Source: Flavobacteriales bacterium
GTDB taxonomy: Bacteria; Bacteroidota; Bacteroidia; UBA10329
Direction: 5' to 3'
DNA length: 38,156 bases
Assembly (NCBI GenBank): GCA_021739695.1
Contig: JAIPBM010000034.1
Span: 1 to 38,156 of the forward strand
A program made the translations under genes and the position numbers. Under the pieces are notes generated by a model that was not told the origin of the DNA, made no database searches, and worked only from the letters and a program-made list of their open reading frames with translations. Positions 23,651 to 30,956 of the stretch are shown here, piece after piece. The first letter of the stretch is position 1. Every line of letters starts with the position of its first letter.

Positions 23651-24847
23651 ATGGAACAGATGATTGACTTTTTCAGAAAATTGCTCGAATCTGAGCAGTT
23701 CATGCCTCGCTGGGTGTGCGGAAAATGGACCCCTCTTCATGGTTGGATGTATATCCTTGCCGACCTGACTATTTTTCTCGCATACATGGCCATTCCCATT
23801 GCGATGGTCTATTTCGTCAGAAAGCGATGGGGAGATCTTCCTTTTAAACGAGTTTTCTGGCTGTTCATCGCGTTCATTGCCTTATGCGGAACAACACATT
23901 TGTTGGACGCCATCATTTTTTGGATTCCACTGTATAGGTTGAATGCGCTGGTATTGGTTCTAACGGCAGTTGTGTCGGTCGCGACCGTGGTCGCTATGCT
24001 TAAAGTTATTCCAGAAGCTTTAGCCTACAAAAGTCCTAGAGAACTACAGTCCGCTGTAGATACAAAAACGGCTGAGTTGGAAGCTAGAATCGCTGAGTTG
24101 AACCGCCTTTCCGTTCGCATCTCACGCAAGAAGGAACAGGTCGAAAATTTCGCTTACATCACTTCACACAATTTACGTTCGCCTGCAGCCAACCTTGTTG
24201 GGTTAGTGCGTGAATTGGCAAAAACCGATAGCTTAGAAAAAAAGAACGAGATCATGCCCATGCTGGTAAAGAGTGGGAATCAGCTGATGAGCACGTTAGA
24301 CGATATTTCACACGTTCTTACCCAAAGCAGCCCATTGGAAGACGCCAGACAGATTGATTTTCATGTATTGGTGAATGAAATAAAACTTGAGTTGAATTCC
24401 GAATTCCGTTCAAGCAGCGCCATTGTCAAAGAAGATTTTGGCGAGTGTAAATCGATTGTTTATGCTCCTGATCATCTCAAGAGCATTTTCATCAACCTCA
24501 TTTCCAATGCCATCCGGTACGCACATCCTCAGCGATCGCCAGTTATCGAACTGAAAACATGGATTCATGACGAGCATGTATTTCTGGAATGTAAAGACAA
24601 CGGGCAAGGAATCGACCTTATAAAACATGGACAATACTTGTTCCGATTGTACAAGACCTTCCACGAAAACGCTGAAGGAAAAGGAATTGGTCTATTCTTG
24701 GTCAGGCATCAATTGGAATCGTTGGGCGGATCAATTGATGTAGGAAGTACTGAAGGAAAAGGAACCACGTTTGTAGTGAAATTCGGTTCCCCGACATTTG
24801 AAGATCATGACAACGCACAAGGTGAAGGGATTGGAAATTTTACCTAA
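23651..24847 (+). CDS. histidine kinase with ETR1-like ethylene-binding-type membrane domain
   Basis: 398 residues. Three membrane helices (about 35-57, 66-91, 96-119) resemble the plant ETR1 sensor domain. The five ETR1 residues tied to copper and ethylene binding have counterparts at matching spacing: D38 and Y45 (D25, Y32), I76, C79 and H83 (I62, C65, H69), in DLTIFLAY and FIALCGTTHLLD. The TAVVSVATVVAMLKVIPEAL helix is also like ETR1. A coiled coil (130-165), HisKA with H173 (ITSHNLRSPAANLVGL) and HATPase (about 270-385, NLISNAIRYA, DNGQGIDL, GKGIGLFLVRHQ) follow. Plant-like domains of this kind are known in bacteria and shown to bind ethylene in a cyanobacterium. The receiver gene follows after 27 nt. 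Confidence 0.9.
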   Translation: MEQMIDFFRKLLESEQFMPRWVCGKWTPLHGWMYILADLTIFLAYMAIPIAMVYFVRKRWGDLPFKRVFWLFIAFIALCGTTHLLDAIIFWIPLYRLNALVLVLTAVVSVATVVAMLKVIPEALAYKSPRELQSAVDTKTAELEARIAELNRLSVRISRKKEQVENFAYITSHNLRSPAANLVGLVRELAKTDSLEKKNEIMPMLVKSGNQLMSTLDDISHVLTQSSPLEDARQIDFHVLVNEIKLELNSEFRSSSAIVKEDFGECKSIVYAPDHLKSIFINLISNAIRYAHPQRSPVIELKTWIHDEHVFLECKDNGQGIDLIKHGQYLFRLYKTFHENAEGKGIGLFLVRHQLESLGGSIDVGSTEGKGTTFVVKFGSPTFEDHDNAQGEGIGNFT

Positions 24848-24874
24848 ATTAGGGTATCCGAAAAACAGAAAGAC

Positions 24875-25267
24875 ATGGAAAACTCAAAAGACATATGGTT
24901 TGTAGATGACGATGATATTTTCCGTTTCATCGTCAAGGGTTTGATGGATGAAACGGATTATGCTGAACGTGCAGTTTATTTTGATGATGGTGACAGAGCC
25001 ATCATGAAAATGATTGAGCTGGCGAAGGCTGGAAATCACGAACCGAAGCTCGTTTTCCTTGATCTAAGCATGAAACATTTGGAAGGCTGGCAACTGCTTG
25101 ACCTGATGAACGAGTTTGGAACAAATTCAAAAGTGGTGATCTTAACATCTTCAGTTGGATTGAAGGATCGTGTGCGTGCAGAAAAAGAACCTTTGGTACA
25201 CGGTTATCTTACAAAACCAGTAGACAGGTCTCAGCTCGTAGCCTACATAAACACCTTAGCTGCTTAG
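24875..25267 (+). CDS. single-domain response regulator
   Basis: 130 residues, receiver only. Acidic cluster DDDD (11-14), phosphoacceptor D63 (LVFLDLSMKHLEGW), switch serines (ILTSSV) and K114 (YLTKPVDRSQL). It is the probable phospho-acceptor of the ETR1-like kinase just upstream and has no output domain, so it must act by protein contact or as a relay. Its last 4 bases overlap the end of the convergent NarL-like gene (25264-25267). Confidence 0.93.
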   Translation: MENSKDIWFVDDDDIFRFIVKGLMDETDYAERAVYFDDGDRAIMKMIELAKAGNHEPKLVFLDLSMKHLEGWQLLDLMNEFGTNSKVVILTSSVGLKDRVRAEKEPLVHGYLTKPVDRSQLVAYINTLAA

Positions 25268-25896
25268 TCCCGTACCACCCCCATTTTTAGGGCGTATTTC
25301 ACCAAACCAACCACATTCTTCACCTCTAATTTTTTGATGAGGTTACGTTTGTGTGTATCCACCGTTCGGATTCCACAATCGAGCCTATCGGCTATTTCTT
25401 GATTGGTGTATTCTTGGGCTATGAGCCGTAATACTTCATCTTCCTTCTTGGTAAGCATTGGCCCCATTTTCTTAGCGCCCTTCGTAAACTCATCAGAGAT
25501 CTTCGATAATACATCAGCACTGAAATGCTGCTTATTATCTGCCACATCTTTGATGGCATCGATGATCTCTGCCTTGGTGGAATGCTTGAGTATGTATCCT
25601 GAAGCCCCGGCCTGCAGCACTTCTTTGATGAATCGAGGCTCATCGTTGATAGTTACGGCCAACACTTGCGTGTTCGGATACAGCGCACGAATAGCCTTTG
25701 TAGCCTCCACCCCACTCATAATCGGCATATTCAGATCCATCAGCACTACATCTATTTGACGTGTGCCGCAGAAATCAAGAGCTTCTTTCCCATTCTGTGC
25801 CATTTCCACCACATGAATATCCGGTTCACCTCGCAATAAGGACGAAAGTCCGTTGCGGATCATTTCATGGTCATCTGCAATAAGTATTCTGATCAT
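25264..25896 (-). CDS. NarL/FixJ-family response regulator
   Basis: 210 residues. Receiver 1-120 (D8/D9, phosphoacceptor D54 in VLMDLNMPIMSG, K104 in YILKHSTKAE, where a histidine replaces the usual proline after the lysine). LuxR-type helix-turn-helix at about 147-207 (LTKKEDEVLRLIAQEYTNQE, RTVDTHKRNLIKKL). It is the partner of the PAS/HisKA_3 kinase whose stop overlaps its start by 4 nt (25893-25896), so the pair is translationally coupled. Presumed DNA-binding activator; targets unknown. Confidence 0.94.
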   Translation of the reverse strand: MIRILIADDHEMIRNGLSSLLRGEPDIHVVEMAQNGKEALDFCGTRQIDVVLMDLNMPIMSGVEATKAIRALYPNTQVLAVTINDEPRFIKEVLQAGASGYILKHSTKAEIIDAIKDVADNKQHFSADVLSKISDEFTKGAKKMGPMLTKKEDEVLRLIAQEYTNQEIADRLDCGIRTVDTHKRNLIKKLEVKNVVGLVKYALKMGVVRD

Positions 25897-28163
25897 TGTC
25901 TCAAAGAATTGTTCAAAGGTATCTCAACTGTGGTAACGGTGCCCTTTCCTGGTGCAGAATCTATTTCAACCCGTCCATCAAACACTTCCGCCCGTGAACG
26001 AATGTTTCTGAGTCCAAAACCTTTTGACGTGGTTTTAGGTTTGAATCCGCTGCCATCATCCTCCACCATCAGCACAATAGAATCTTCGTGATTGATGAGT
26101 TGCACGTAAATCTGCGAGGCGTTGCCATGCCGAACGGAATTGTTGATCAACTCCTGACACATTCTAAACAATGCCTTCTCCAGTTCGGGCGAAAACCGCT
26201 GGTTCACATCCACTAATTCCAGTCGTATTTTATTCTCAATGGATGCGTTCCACTTATCCACCATATCTTCAATGGCAGGCTTTAGGCCAAACTGATGCAA
26301 CACATCGGGCATGAGGTTTCTCGAAATATTCTTAACCTCGGAAATGGCAATACCGATGTTGTCTTCCAAGGCCTGAACACGTTCAAACAAGGGACTTGAA
26401 TCCTCCAACTCATCTAATCCTGATTTCAAATGTTGGAGATTGAGTTTGATAGCCGTAAAAAGTTGACCAAGACCATCATGTAGCTCTTGCGAAACGCGCG
26501 TCCGTTCGTTTTCCTGTCCTTCAATAAGCGCTTCGCGATTATGTTTTTCGAATTCCTTCGTTTCGGTCACGTTTCGGGCAATACAGATCACAGTTATAAC
26601 CCGTTTTCCATGAAATATCGGAGAAAGAGAGACAGCGTAGGTATTCATACTTGGCTCACCAGGTTTCAGAAGCTTGAATTCTGTTTTCAAGCCCTTTCCT
26701 GTGGTAAAAACATGATTGATCAGTTCCATCGAAGCCTGTGCATTCTCTGGAAGCATCACATCTTCAAAGGTTCTACCGGCCCATTTTACATCCTTCGGAA
26801 GCTCGCTGTAATCATTCACAGTTAAGATATATCCTTCTGAGTTGATCGTCATAATGAGGTCATCCGCATGGTCGAAAACCGTACGCCATCGTGCTTCAGA
26901 CGATGCCAACGCCTCTTGAGCCATTTTTCTGGCAGTCACGTCACTTCCAACTGCCTGATATCCAAGTAAGGTTCCTGAGTTACCGAAAAATGCAGTTACA
27001 GACCATTCTTGCCAAACCAGATCACCTTCATGGTTATAATTCCGGAGCTCTAAGGTTTTGCTTGGTTCCGCGGCTGAGAGCGTTCGTAGTTCACGCTCGC
27101 ATTTGTCAAGTTCTTCTGGCGGAAAAAGGGTAACAAACTTGATGTTATCACTTTTCGTTTTAAATGCAAAGAAGTTAGTAAATGCGAGGTTGCTGAATAG
27201 AATCCTGCCTTCTGGATTTACCCTGCATATCATCTCCTTTTGAGCCTCAACAATACTCTGGTAACGATACTTCATACTGGAAAGCTCGTTCTCCATCTTG
27301 CGCATGTCGCTCACGTCTACAACTGAAACAAGCACTAGAGACCACGAATCTTCATGTCCGGGAAGTACATTCAGGTTGAACAGCAAGTTGTGAGAGTTTC
27401 CCTTCAGGTCTATAATTGTGGCTTCCGACTGATACTTGGTTTTACCTTCCGCCAGTGCTACAAATTCTTCTAAGAATACTTTTTCAGAATCCTTTGTGAA
27501 ATTGTGCTTTAACCGAGAAGTGATAGATGCTTTATCATCAGCAGCATTCATTTCCACGGTGGTTCTGTTCACATTCAAAATCTTGATCAGGCCAATGCAC
27601 TTATTCAAGGATTCCGGACTCCGCTTAAAATGTCTTCTGAAATTGTCTATCCCTTGCGCCTTCAGTTCTTCAATGTAATTCCGCACTTCAGAAAAGTCTT
27701 CTTCCCAAAATCCTATAGGTGCATTATCGAATATGAACTGGTATTTCTTCTCTGCCAATCGTGCATCGGTTACATCACGCGAAACACCTATTAGCCCAAT
27801 GATCTTTCCTGCAGAATCGAACAATCCAGATTTATGGGTGGAAAAGGTTTGAGTCTTCTTCCCGTCTACGCTTTGACTCTCGTAAATGATGGACTTGCCT
27901 GTGCGATACAGGTTTTCATCCCGTTCCATGTATTTCCAACCTTCCTCGCCAAGTAGATCGCGGTCGGTCTTTCCGATCACATCATCTACTTGCAATCCGA
28001 AAAAAGCGGCTCCCGCCTCGTTTATGGTGATATATCGACCGTCCAGATCTTTCGCATAAATGGAATCGGATGCTCCTTGGATGATACTGTTCAGCAATTC
28101 ATTCTCACGCGTAAGCAATCGAATCTGCTCTTCAGCACGCAGCACAACGGTTTCTTTAGACAT
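25893..28163 (-). CDS. soluble multi-PAS NarX-like histidine kinase
   Basis: 756 residues, no membrane helix. Four PAS-type regions in order: about 15-135 (SIIQGASDSIYAKDLDGRYI), 140-290 (YQFIFDNAPIGFWEEDF), 300-415 (YQSIVEAQKEMICRVNPEG) and 425-540 (WRTVFDHADDLIMTINSEGY). A HisKA_3 dimerisation domain follows with phosphoacceptor H in RVSQELHDGLGQLF, then HATPase (QELINNSVRHGNA, VEDDGSGFKP, KGFGLRNIRSRAE). No heme or flavin ligand pattern is obvious. The cytoplasmic location implies sensing of an internal signal. Coupled to the NarL-like regulator by a 4-nt overlap. Confidence 0.94.
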   Translation of the reverse strand: MSKETVVLRAEEQIRLLTRENELLNSIIQGASDSIYAKDLDGRYITINEAGAAFFGLQVDDVIGKTDRDLLGEEGWKYMERDENLYRTGKSIIYESQSVDGKKTQTFSTHKSGLFDSAGKIIGLIGVSRDVTDARLAEKKYQFIFDNAPIGFWEEDFSEVRNYIEELKAQGIDNFRRHFKRSPESLNKCIGLIKILNVNRTTVEMNAADDKASITSRLKHNFTKDSEKVFLEEFVALAEGKTKYQSEATIIDLKGNSHNLLFNLNVLPGHEDSWSLVLVSVVDVSDMRKMENELSSMKYRYQSIVEAQKEMICRVNPEGRILFSNLAFTNFFAFKTKSDNIKFVTLFPPEELDKCERELRTLSAAEPSKTLELRNYNHEGDLVWQEWSVTAFFGNSGTLLGYQAVGSDVTARKMAQEALASSEARWRTVFDHADDLIMTINSEGYILTVNDYSELPKDVKWAGRTFEDVMLPENAQASMELINHVFTTGKGLKTEFKLLKPGEPSMNTYAVSLSPIFHGKRVITVICIARNVTETKEFEKHNREALIEGQENERTRVSQELHDGLGQLFTAIKLNLQHLKSGLDELEDSSPLFERVQALEDNIGIAISEVKNISRNLMPDVLHQFGLKPAIEDMVDKWNASIENKIRLELVDVNQRFSPELEKALFRMCQELINNSVRHGNASQIYVQLINHEDSIVLMVEDDGSGFKPKTTSKGFGLRNIRSRAEVFDGRVEIDSAPGKGTVTTVEIPLNNSLRQ

Positions 28164-28220
28164 GGAATGACTTTGAGCGAACTAATTTAGTTTTACACTC
28201 GCAACTTGCATCCTTTTTCC

Positions 28221-28688
28221 ATGAAAATCAGTCCGATTTTATTTCTTCTTGTTTTGCTTGGATTGAATTCGTGCATGCAGATTGAACCCTTGGCTGTAAA
28301 GACAGTAACTTGTTGCGAACTGAAAAAGGCGTTGAAATCTGAAACCGAAGTTGCTTTTTCCATCGAATTGAGTAATCCAAACCCATTTCCCATCAATATT
28401 AAAAAGTATGATCTGGATGTTCGGATAAATGGAAATACAATTGGAACCACCGAGAATACCGAACTGACGGCCATCCCAGCCAACAGCACGGTTGAGAAAA
28501 CGATAAGCGTAACCGCCTCCACCGAAAAACTGATGAGCGGAACCTTGATGATGGGATTGAGCGCACTGCTGAAAAACGACCCCACAACATTGGAGATTGA
28601 AGTGGCCGGTTACGTAGTAGGAAGCGCTAAAGGGTTGTCGAAACGCGTTCGGATACATGAGAAATATCCGCTGAAAATGCACCCCTGA
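28221..28688 (+). CDS. LEA14/WHy-type lipoprotein
   Basis: 155 residues from ATG 28221. I prefer this start over the upstream TTG at 28206 because it gives a compact lipoprotein signal, MKISPILFLLVLLGLNSC, with the lipobox cysteine at 18. The mature part is a LEA type 2/WHy-like beta-sandwich (ETEVAFSIELSNPNPFPINI, YDLDVRINGNTIGTTE, IPANSTVEKTISVTA). These domains are linked to stress and desiccation, though function in bacteria is unclear. Its TGA stop abuts the end of the convergent aldehyde dehydrogenase gene, with no space for a terminator. Confidence 0.85.
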   Translation: MKISPILFLLVLLGLNSCMQIEPLAVKTVTCCELKKALKSETEVAFSIELSNPNPFPINIKKYDLDVRINGNTIGTTENTELTAIPANSTVEKTISVTASTEKLMSGTLMMGLSALLKNDPTTLEIEVAGYVVGSAKGLSKRVRIHEKYPLKMHP

Positions 28689-30125
28689 TCAGAACATCGG
28701 AATGCACACATTCTTGGGCTCGGTGAAGAACCGCAAGGCTTCCCAACCGCCTTCGCGCCCAACACCAGATTGCTTTACACCACCGAACGGAGTTCTCAGA
28801 TCACGCACCAGCCAGCAGTTTATCCATACAATTCCAGTATGCAAATTGGCAGCTACGCGATGTGCTTTCGTCAGATCATTTGTCCAAACCGTTGTTGCAA
28901 GCCCGTATTTGGTTCCATTGGCATAGCCCAAAACCTCTTCTTCTGTTTCGAAGGGTTGAATGGTAACCACTGGGCCAAAGATCTCTTCCTGATTTGTACG
29001 GCAGGTTTCTGGCAAACCTTCAATAATGGTCGGTTCAATGAACCAACCGCCCATTCCCGTTTCGGCCTCTTTTCCGCCACAAAGGACTGTTCCGCCTTCT
29101 TCTTTGGCCAGTTGAACATAGGATAGAATCTTATCGAAATGCGGTTTGGAGACCACAGCGCCAAGTTTCACATCTGGTGATTTAGGGTCGCCCACTTTCA
29201 TGGCTTTCACCAGCTCAACGAATCGGGTTTTGAACTCCTGATAAATTCCTTTCTGAACATAAATGCGCGAGCCACACAGACAGATCTGTCCCTGATTGGC
29301 AAAACTGGAATTGAGCGATGTCTTCAAGGCATTATCCAGGTCGCAATCATCAAAAATGATGTTCGGATTCTTTCCGCCCAGCTCTAAAGAAAGTTTCTTG
29401 AACATGGGCGCAGCCGTACGTGCAATGGCCTTTCCTGTTTCGGTCCCGCCCGTAAAGGAGATGATCGGAACATCCACATGTTCTGTAATGGCGGAGCCAA
29501 CCTTCCCTCCTAGCCCGTGCACAATATTCAGCACGCCTTTCGGAAATCCAACCTCATCACAGATCTGCGAAAGCAAGAAAGCTGTCATCGGTGTGATCTC
29601 TGATGGTTTGGCCACAACTGTGTTCCCAGATGCCAAGGCTGGAGCTATTTTCCAGGTGAAAAGGTAGAGCGGCAAATTCCATGGCGAGATGCAGCCTGCC
29701 ACACCAATGGGTTGACGAAGCGTGTAGTTCAGATACTTTCCATCTGTATCGTGCACTTCAGAACTATCGTGCAAAATGGCCGTTGCAAAGAATTTGAAGT
29801 TGTCGCTAGCGCGAGGAATATCAACCAACTTGGCCAACCAAAATGGCTTACCGTTGTCGGTAGATTCAGCTTGTGCCAGTTCATCCGAACGCTCCGTTAT
29901 CCGTTTAGAAACGTTGAGCATGTGCTGTGAACGTTCTTCACGTGTGAGTGCCGACCAAAGTGGAAACGCGGCTTTCGCAGCCTCAACCGCTTGCGCCACA
30001 TCGCTCGCATCCGAATCAGGAATCAGCGAATAGACCTCGCCCGTGGCAGGATTGTAGTTATCCAAGAACTCGCCTGAGTTTGGGGCCTGAAACTGCCCGT
30101 TGATGTAGTTGAGAATCTGCTGCAT
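28689..30125 (-). CDS. aldehyde dehydrogenase, probably 2-aminomuconate/2-hydroxymuconate semialdehyde type
   Basis: 478 residues from ATG at 30125. An in-frame ATG 15 codons further upstream is less likely because the alignment-like start is MQQILNYINGQF. NAD-dependent ALDH family features: SPWNLPLYLFTWKIAPAL, FTGGTETGKAI, catalytic base E248 (LELGGKNPNI) and nucleophile C282 (NQGQICLCGSRI), with the C-terminal PFGGVKQSGVGREGG motif. The sequence resembles the XylG/DmpC/AmnC group that oxidises 2-hydroxymuconate or 2-aminomuconate semialdehyde. The 3-hydroxyanthranilate dioxygenase gene 4 kb away supports the aminomuconate role in kynurenine degradation. The substrate is inferred. Confidence 0.88.
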   Translation of the reverse strand: MQQILNYINGQFQAPNSGEFLDNYNPATGEVYSLIPDSDASDVAQAVEAAKAAFPLWSALTREERSQHMLNVSKRITERSDELAQAESTDNGKPFWLAKLVDIPRASDNFKFFATAILHDSSEVHDTDGKYLNYTLRQPIGVAGCISPWNLPLYLFTWKIAPALASGNTVVAKPSEITPMTAFLLSQICDEVGFPKGVLNIVHGLGGKVGSAITEHVDVPIISFTGGTETGKAIARTAAPMFKKLSLELGGKNPNIIFDDCDLDNALKTSLNSSFANQGQICLCGSRIYVQKGIYQEFKTRFVELVKAMKVGDPKSPDVKLGAVVSKPHFDKILSYVQLAKEEGGTVLCGGKEAETGMGGWFIEPTIIEGLPETCRTNQEEIFGPVVTIQPFETEEEVLGYANGTKYGLATTVWTNDLTKAHRVAANLHTGIVWINCWLVRDLRTPFGGVKQSGVGREGGWEALRFFTEPKNVCIPMF

Positions 30126-30464
30126 TGCTGTTGTTTGGGGTAAAAGTAGCCAACTGGCGGTTTTGTGCATGAAGTAGAAAAGACCTCCGTTTCCGGTTTT
30201 TCGTTACACACCAAAAAACCTGACACACCTGACATGACGACCCGAAAAGGAGTGTCTGACGAACGGTCTGTCATGTGTGTCAGTATTCCTGTTTTTTTAC
30301 ACAGATCCGTGTCAAAGAATGCCAATTATTTCTCTATCCCTTTGTTCATAAGGCTTTCAAGCTTTTTTGGATGATGATGATTGAGTTTGGCACAGCTATG
30401 TGCACGGTAATTGCCTACTGCTAAGCGTCAAACATTGATTCACAAACAACTAAAAACAAATATT
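30126..30464. other. 339-bp gene-free gap with a CTGACA-rich inverted repeat
   Basis: Divergent spacing between the aldehyde dehydrogenase and the phasin-like gene. It holds an inverted repeat (30220-30283) and T- and A-rich tracts. A weak TGAGTTTG box near 30387 is the only promoter-like match for the phasin-like gene. No credible ORF. Confidence 0.6.
30220..30283. repeat. inverted repeat with CTGACAC arms
   Basis: CTGACACACCTGACATGAC (30220-30238) faces GTCTGTCATGTGTGTCAG (30266-30283). The outer nine bases pair perfectly and the inner ATGACA/TGTCAT also pair, with one bulge. A further GTGTCTGAC lies in the loop. It could be a regulator-binding array or a dispersed repeat. Confidence 0.6.
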
Positions 30465-30800
30465 ATGGAAGACGCATTCAAAAAATTCCTTTACGCTGGT
30501 GTTGATCTAGCTGCAGAAGTTTCTTCAAAATTCGAAGAGACTGTTAAAGACCTTATCGAAAAAGGTAAGATCTCTGACGTTGAAGGAAAGAAAATGGTAG
30601 ATGAGCTTTTCGAAAAAACAGAAGCTCGCAAAGAAGAGTTCGAAGCAAAATATGCTGAGATCAAAGAAAAAGTTGGTATCGTTAAGAAAACAGAAGAAGA
30701 AATTCTTGCTGACCTTAAATCAAAAGTTGCTGACCTAGAAAGCAAAATCGGTAAATCTTCTGCTAAAGCTGCTGCTCCTAAAGCAACTGCAAAAGCATAA
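30465..30800 (+). CDS. phasin-like coiled-coil protein
   Basis: 111 residues from ATG at 30465. I reject an upstream in-frame ATG at 30411, which adds a basic leader that does not fit. The protein is highly charged, nearly all helix (EDAFKKFLYAGVDLAAEVSSK, KKMVDELFEKTEARKEEF), and ends in an alanine/lysine-rich tail (SSAKAAAPKATAKA) like PhaF/PhaI-type granule proteins. Codon use is strongly biased, which suggests high expression. It ends in front of a strong terminator. A role in coating polyhydroxyalkanoate or lipid granules is possible, but no PHA synthase gene is in the window. It may also be a general stress or DNA-associated helical protein. Confidence 0.72.
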   Translation: MEDAFKKFLYAGVDLAAEVSSKFEETVKDLIEKGKISDVEGKKMVDELFEKTEARKEEFEAKYAEIKEKVGIVKKTEEEILADLKSKVADLESKIGKSSAKAAAPKATAKA

Positions 30801-30850
30801 GTAAAGGCAAAGAAGCGGGGTTGGAGAGTCCCGTACCTTTTCATGGTAAG

Positions 30851-30880
30851 CGCCCAAGCGAAAGTTTGGGCGTTTTTTTT
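30851..30880 (+). terminator. strong intrinsic terminator
   Basis: Stem CGCCCAAGC/GTTTGGGCG (9 bp, one G-T pair) with a GAAA tetraloop, followed by eight T. It ends the phasin-like transcript 50 bp after the stop. Confidence 0.9.
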
Positions 30881-30946
30881 GTCCCATAAAGCGTATGGCA
30901 GGCGTTAAAAAGTGTTAAGCATAAAATACAGGCACGACATCGAACG

Positions 30947-30954
30947 TACCTTTG
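30947..30954 (+). promoter_or_regulatory. Bacteroidota -7 box (TACCTTTG) overlapping the kinase 5' end
   Basis: Exact TAnnTTTG match, 67 nt after the terminator and just before in-frame GTG (30957) and TTG (30960) codons. If used, it would exclude the upstream GTG at 30912 as the start and give a leaderless or nearly leaderless mRNA. Confidence 0.45.
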
Positions 30955-30956
30955 AC

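Noticed and set aside
28206-28220. TTG start for the LEA14-like lipoprotein
   Set aside because: It adds MHPFS before an already complete lipoprotein signal beginning at ATG 28221.
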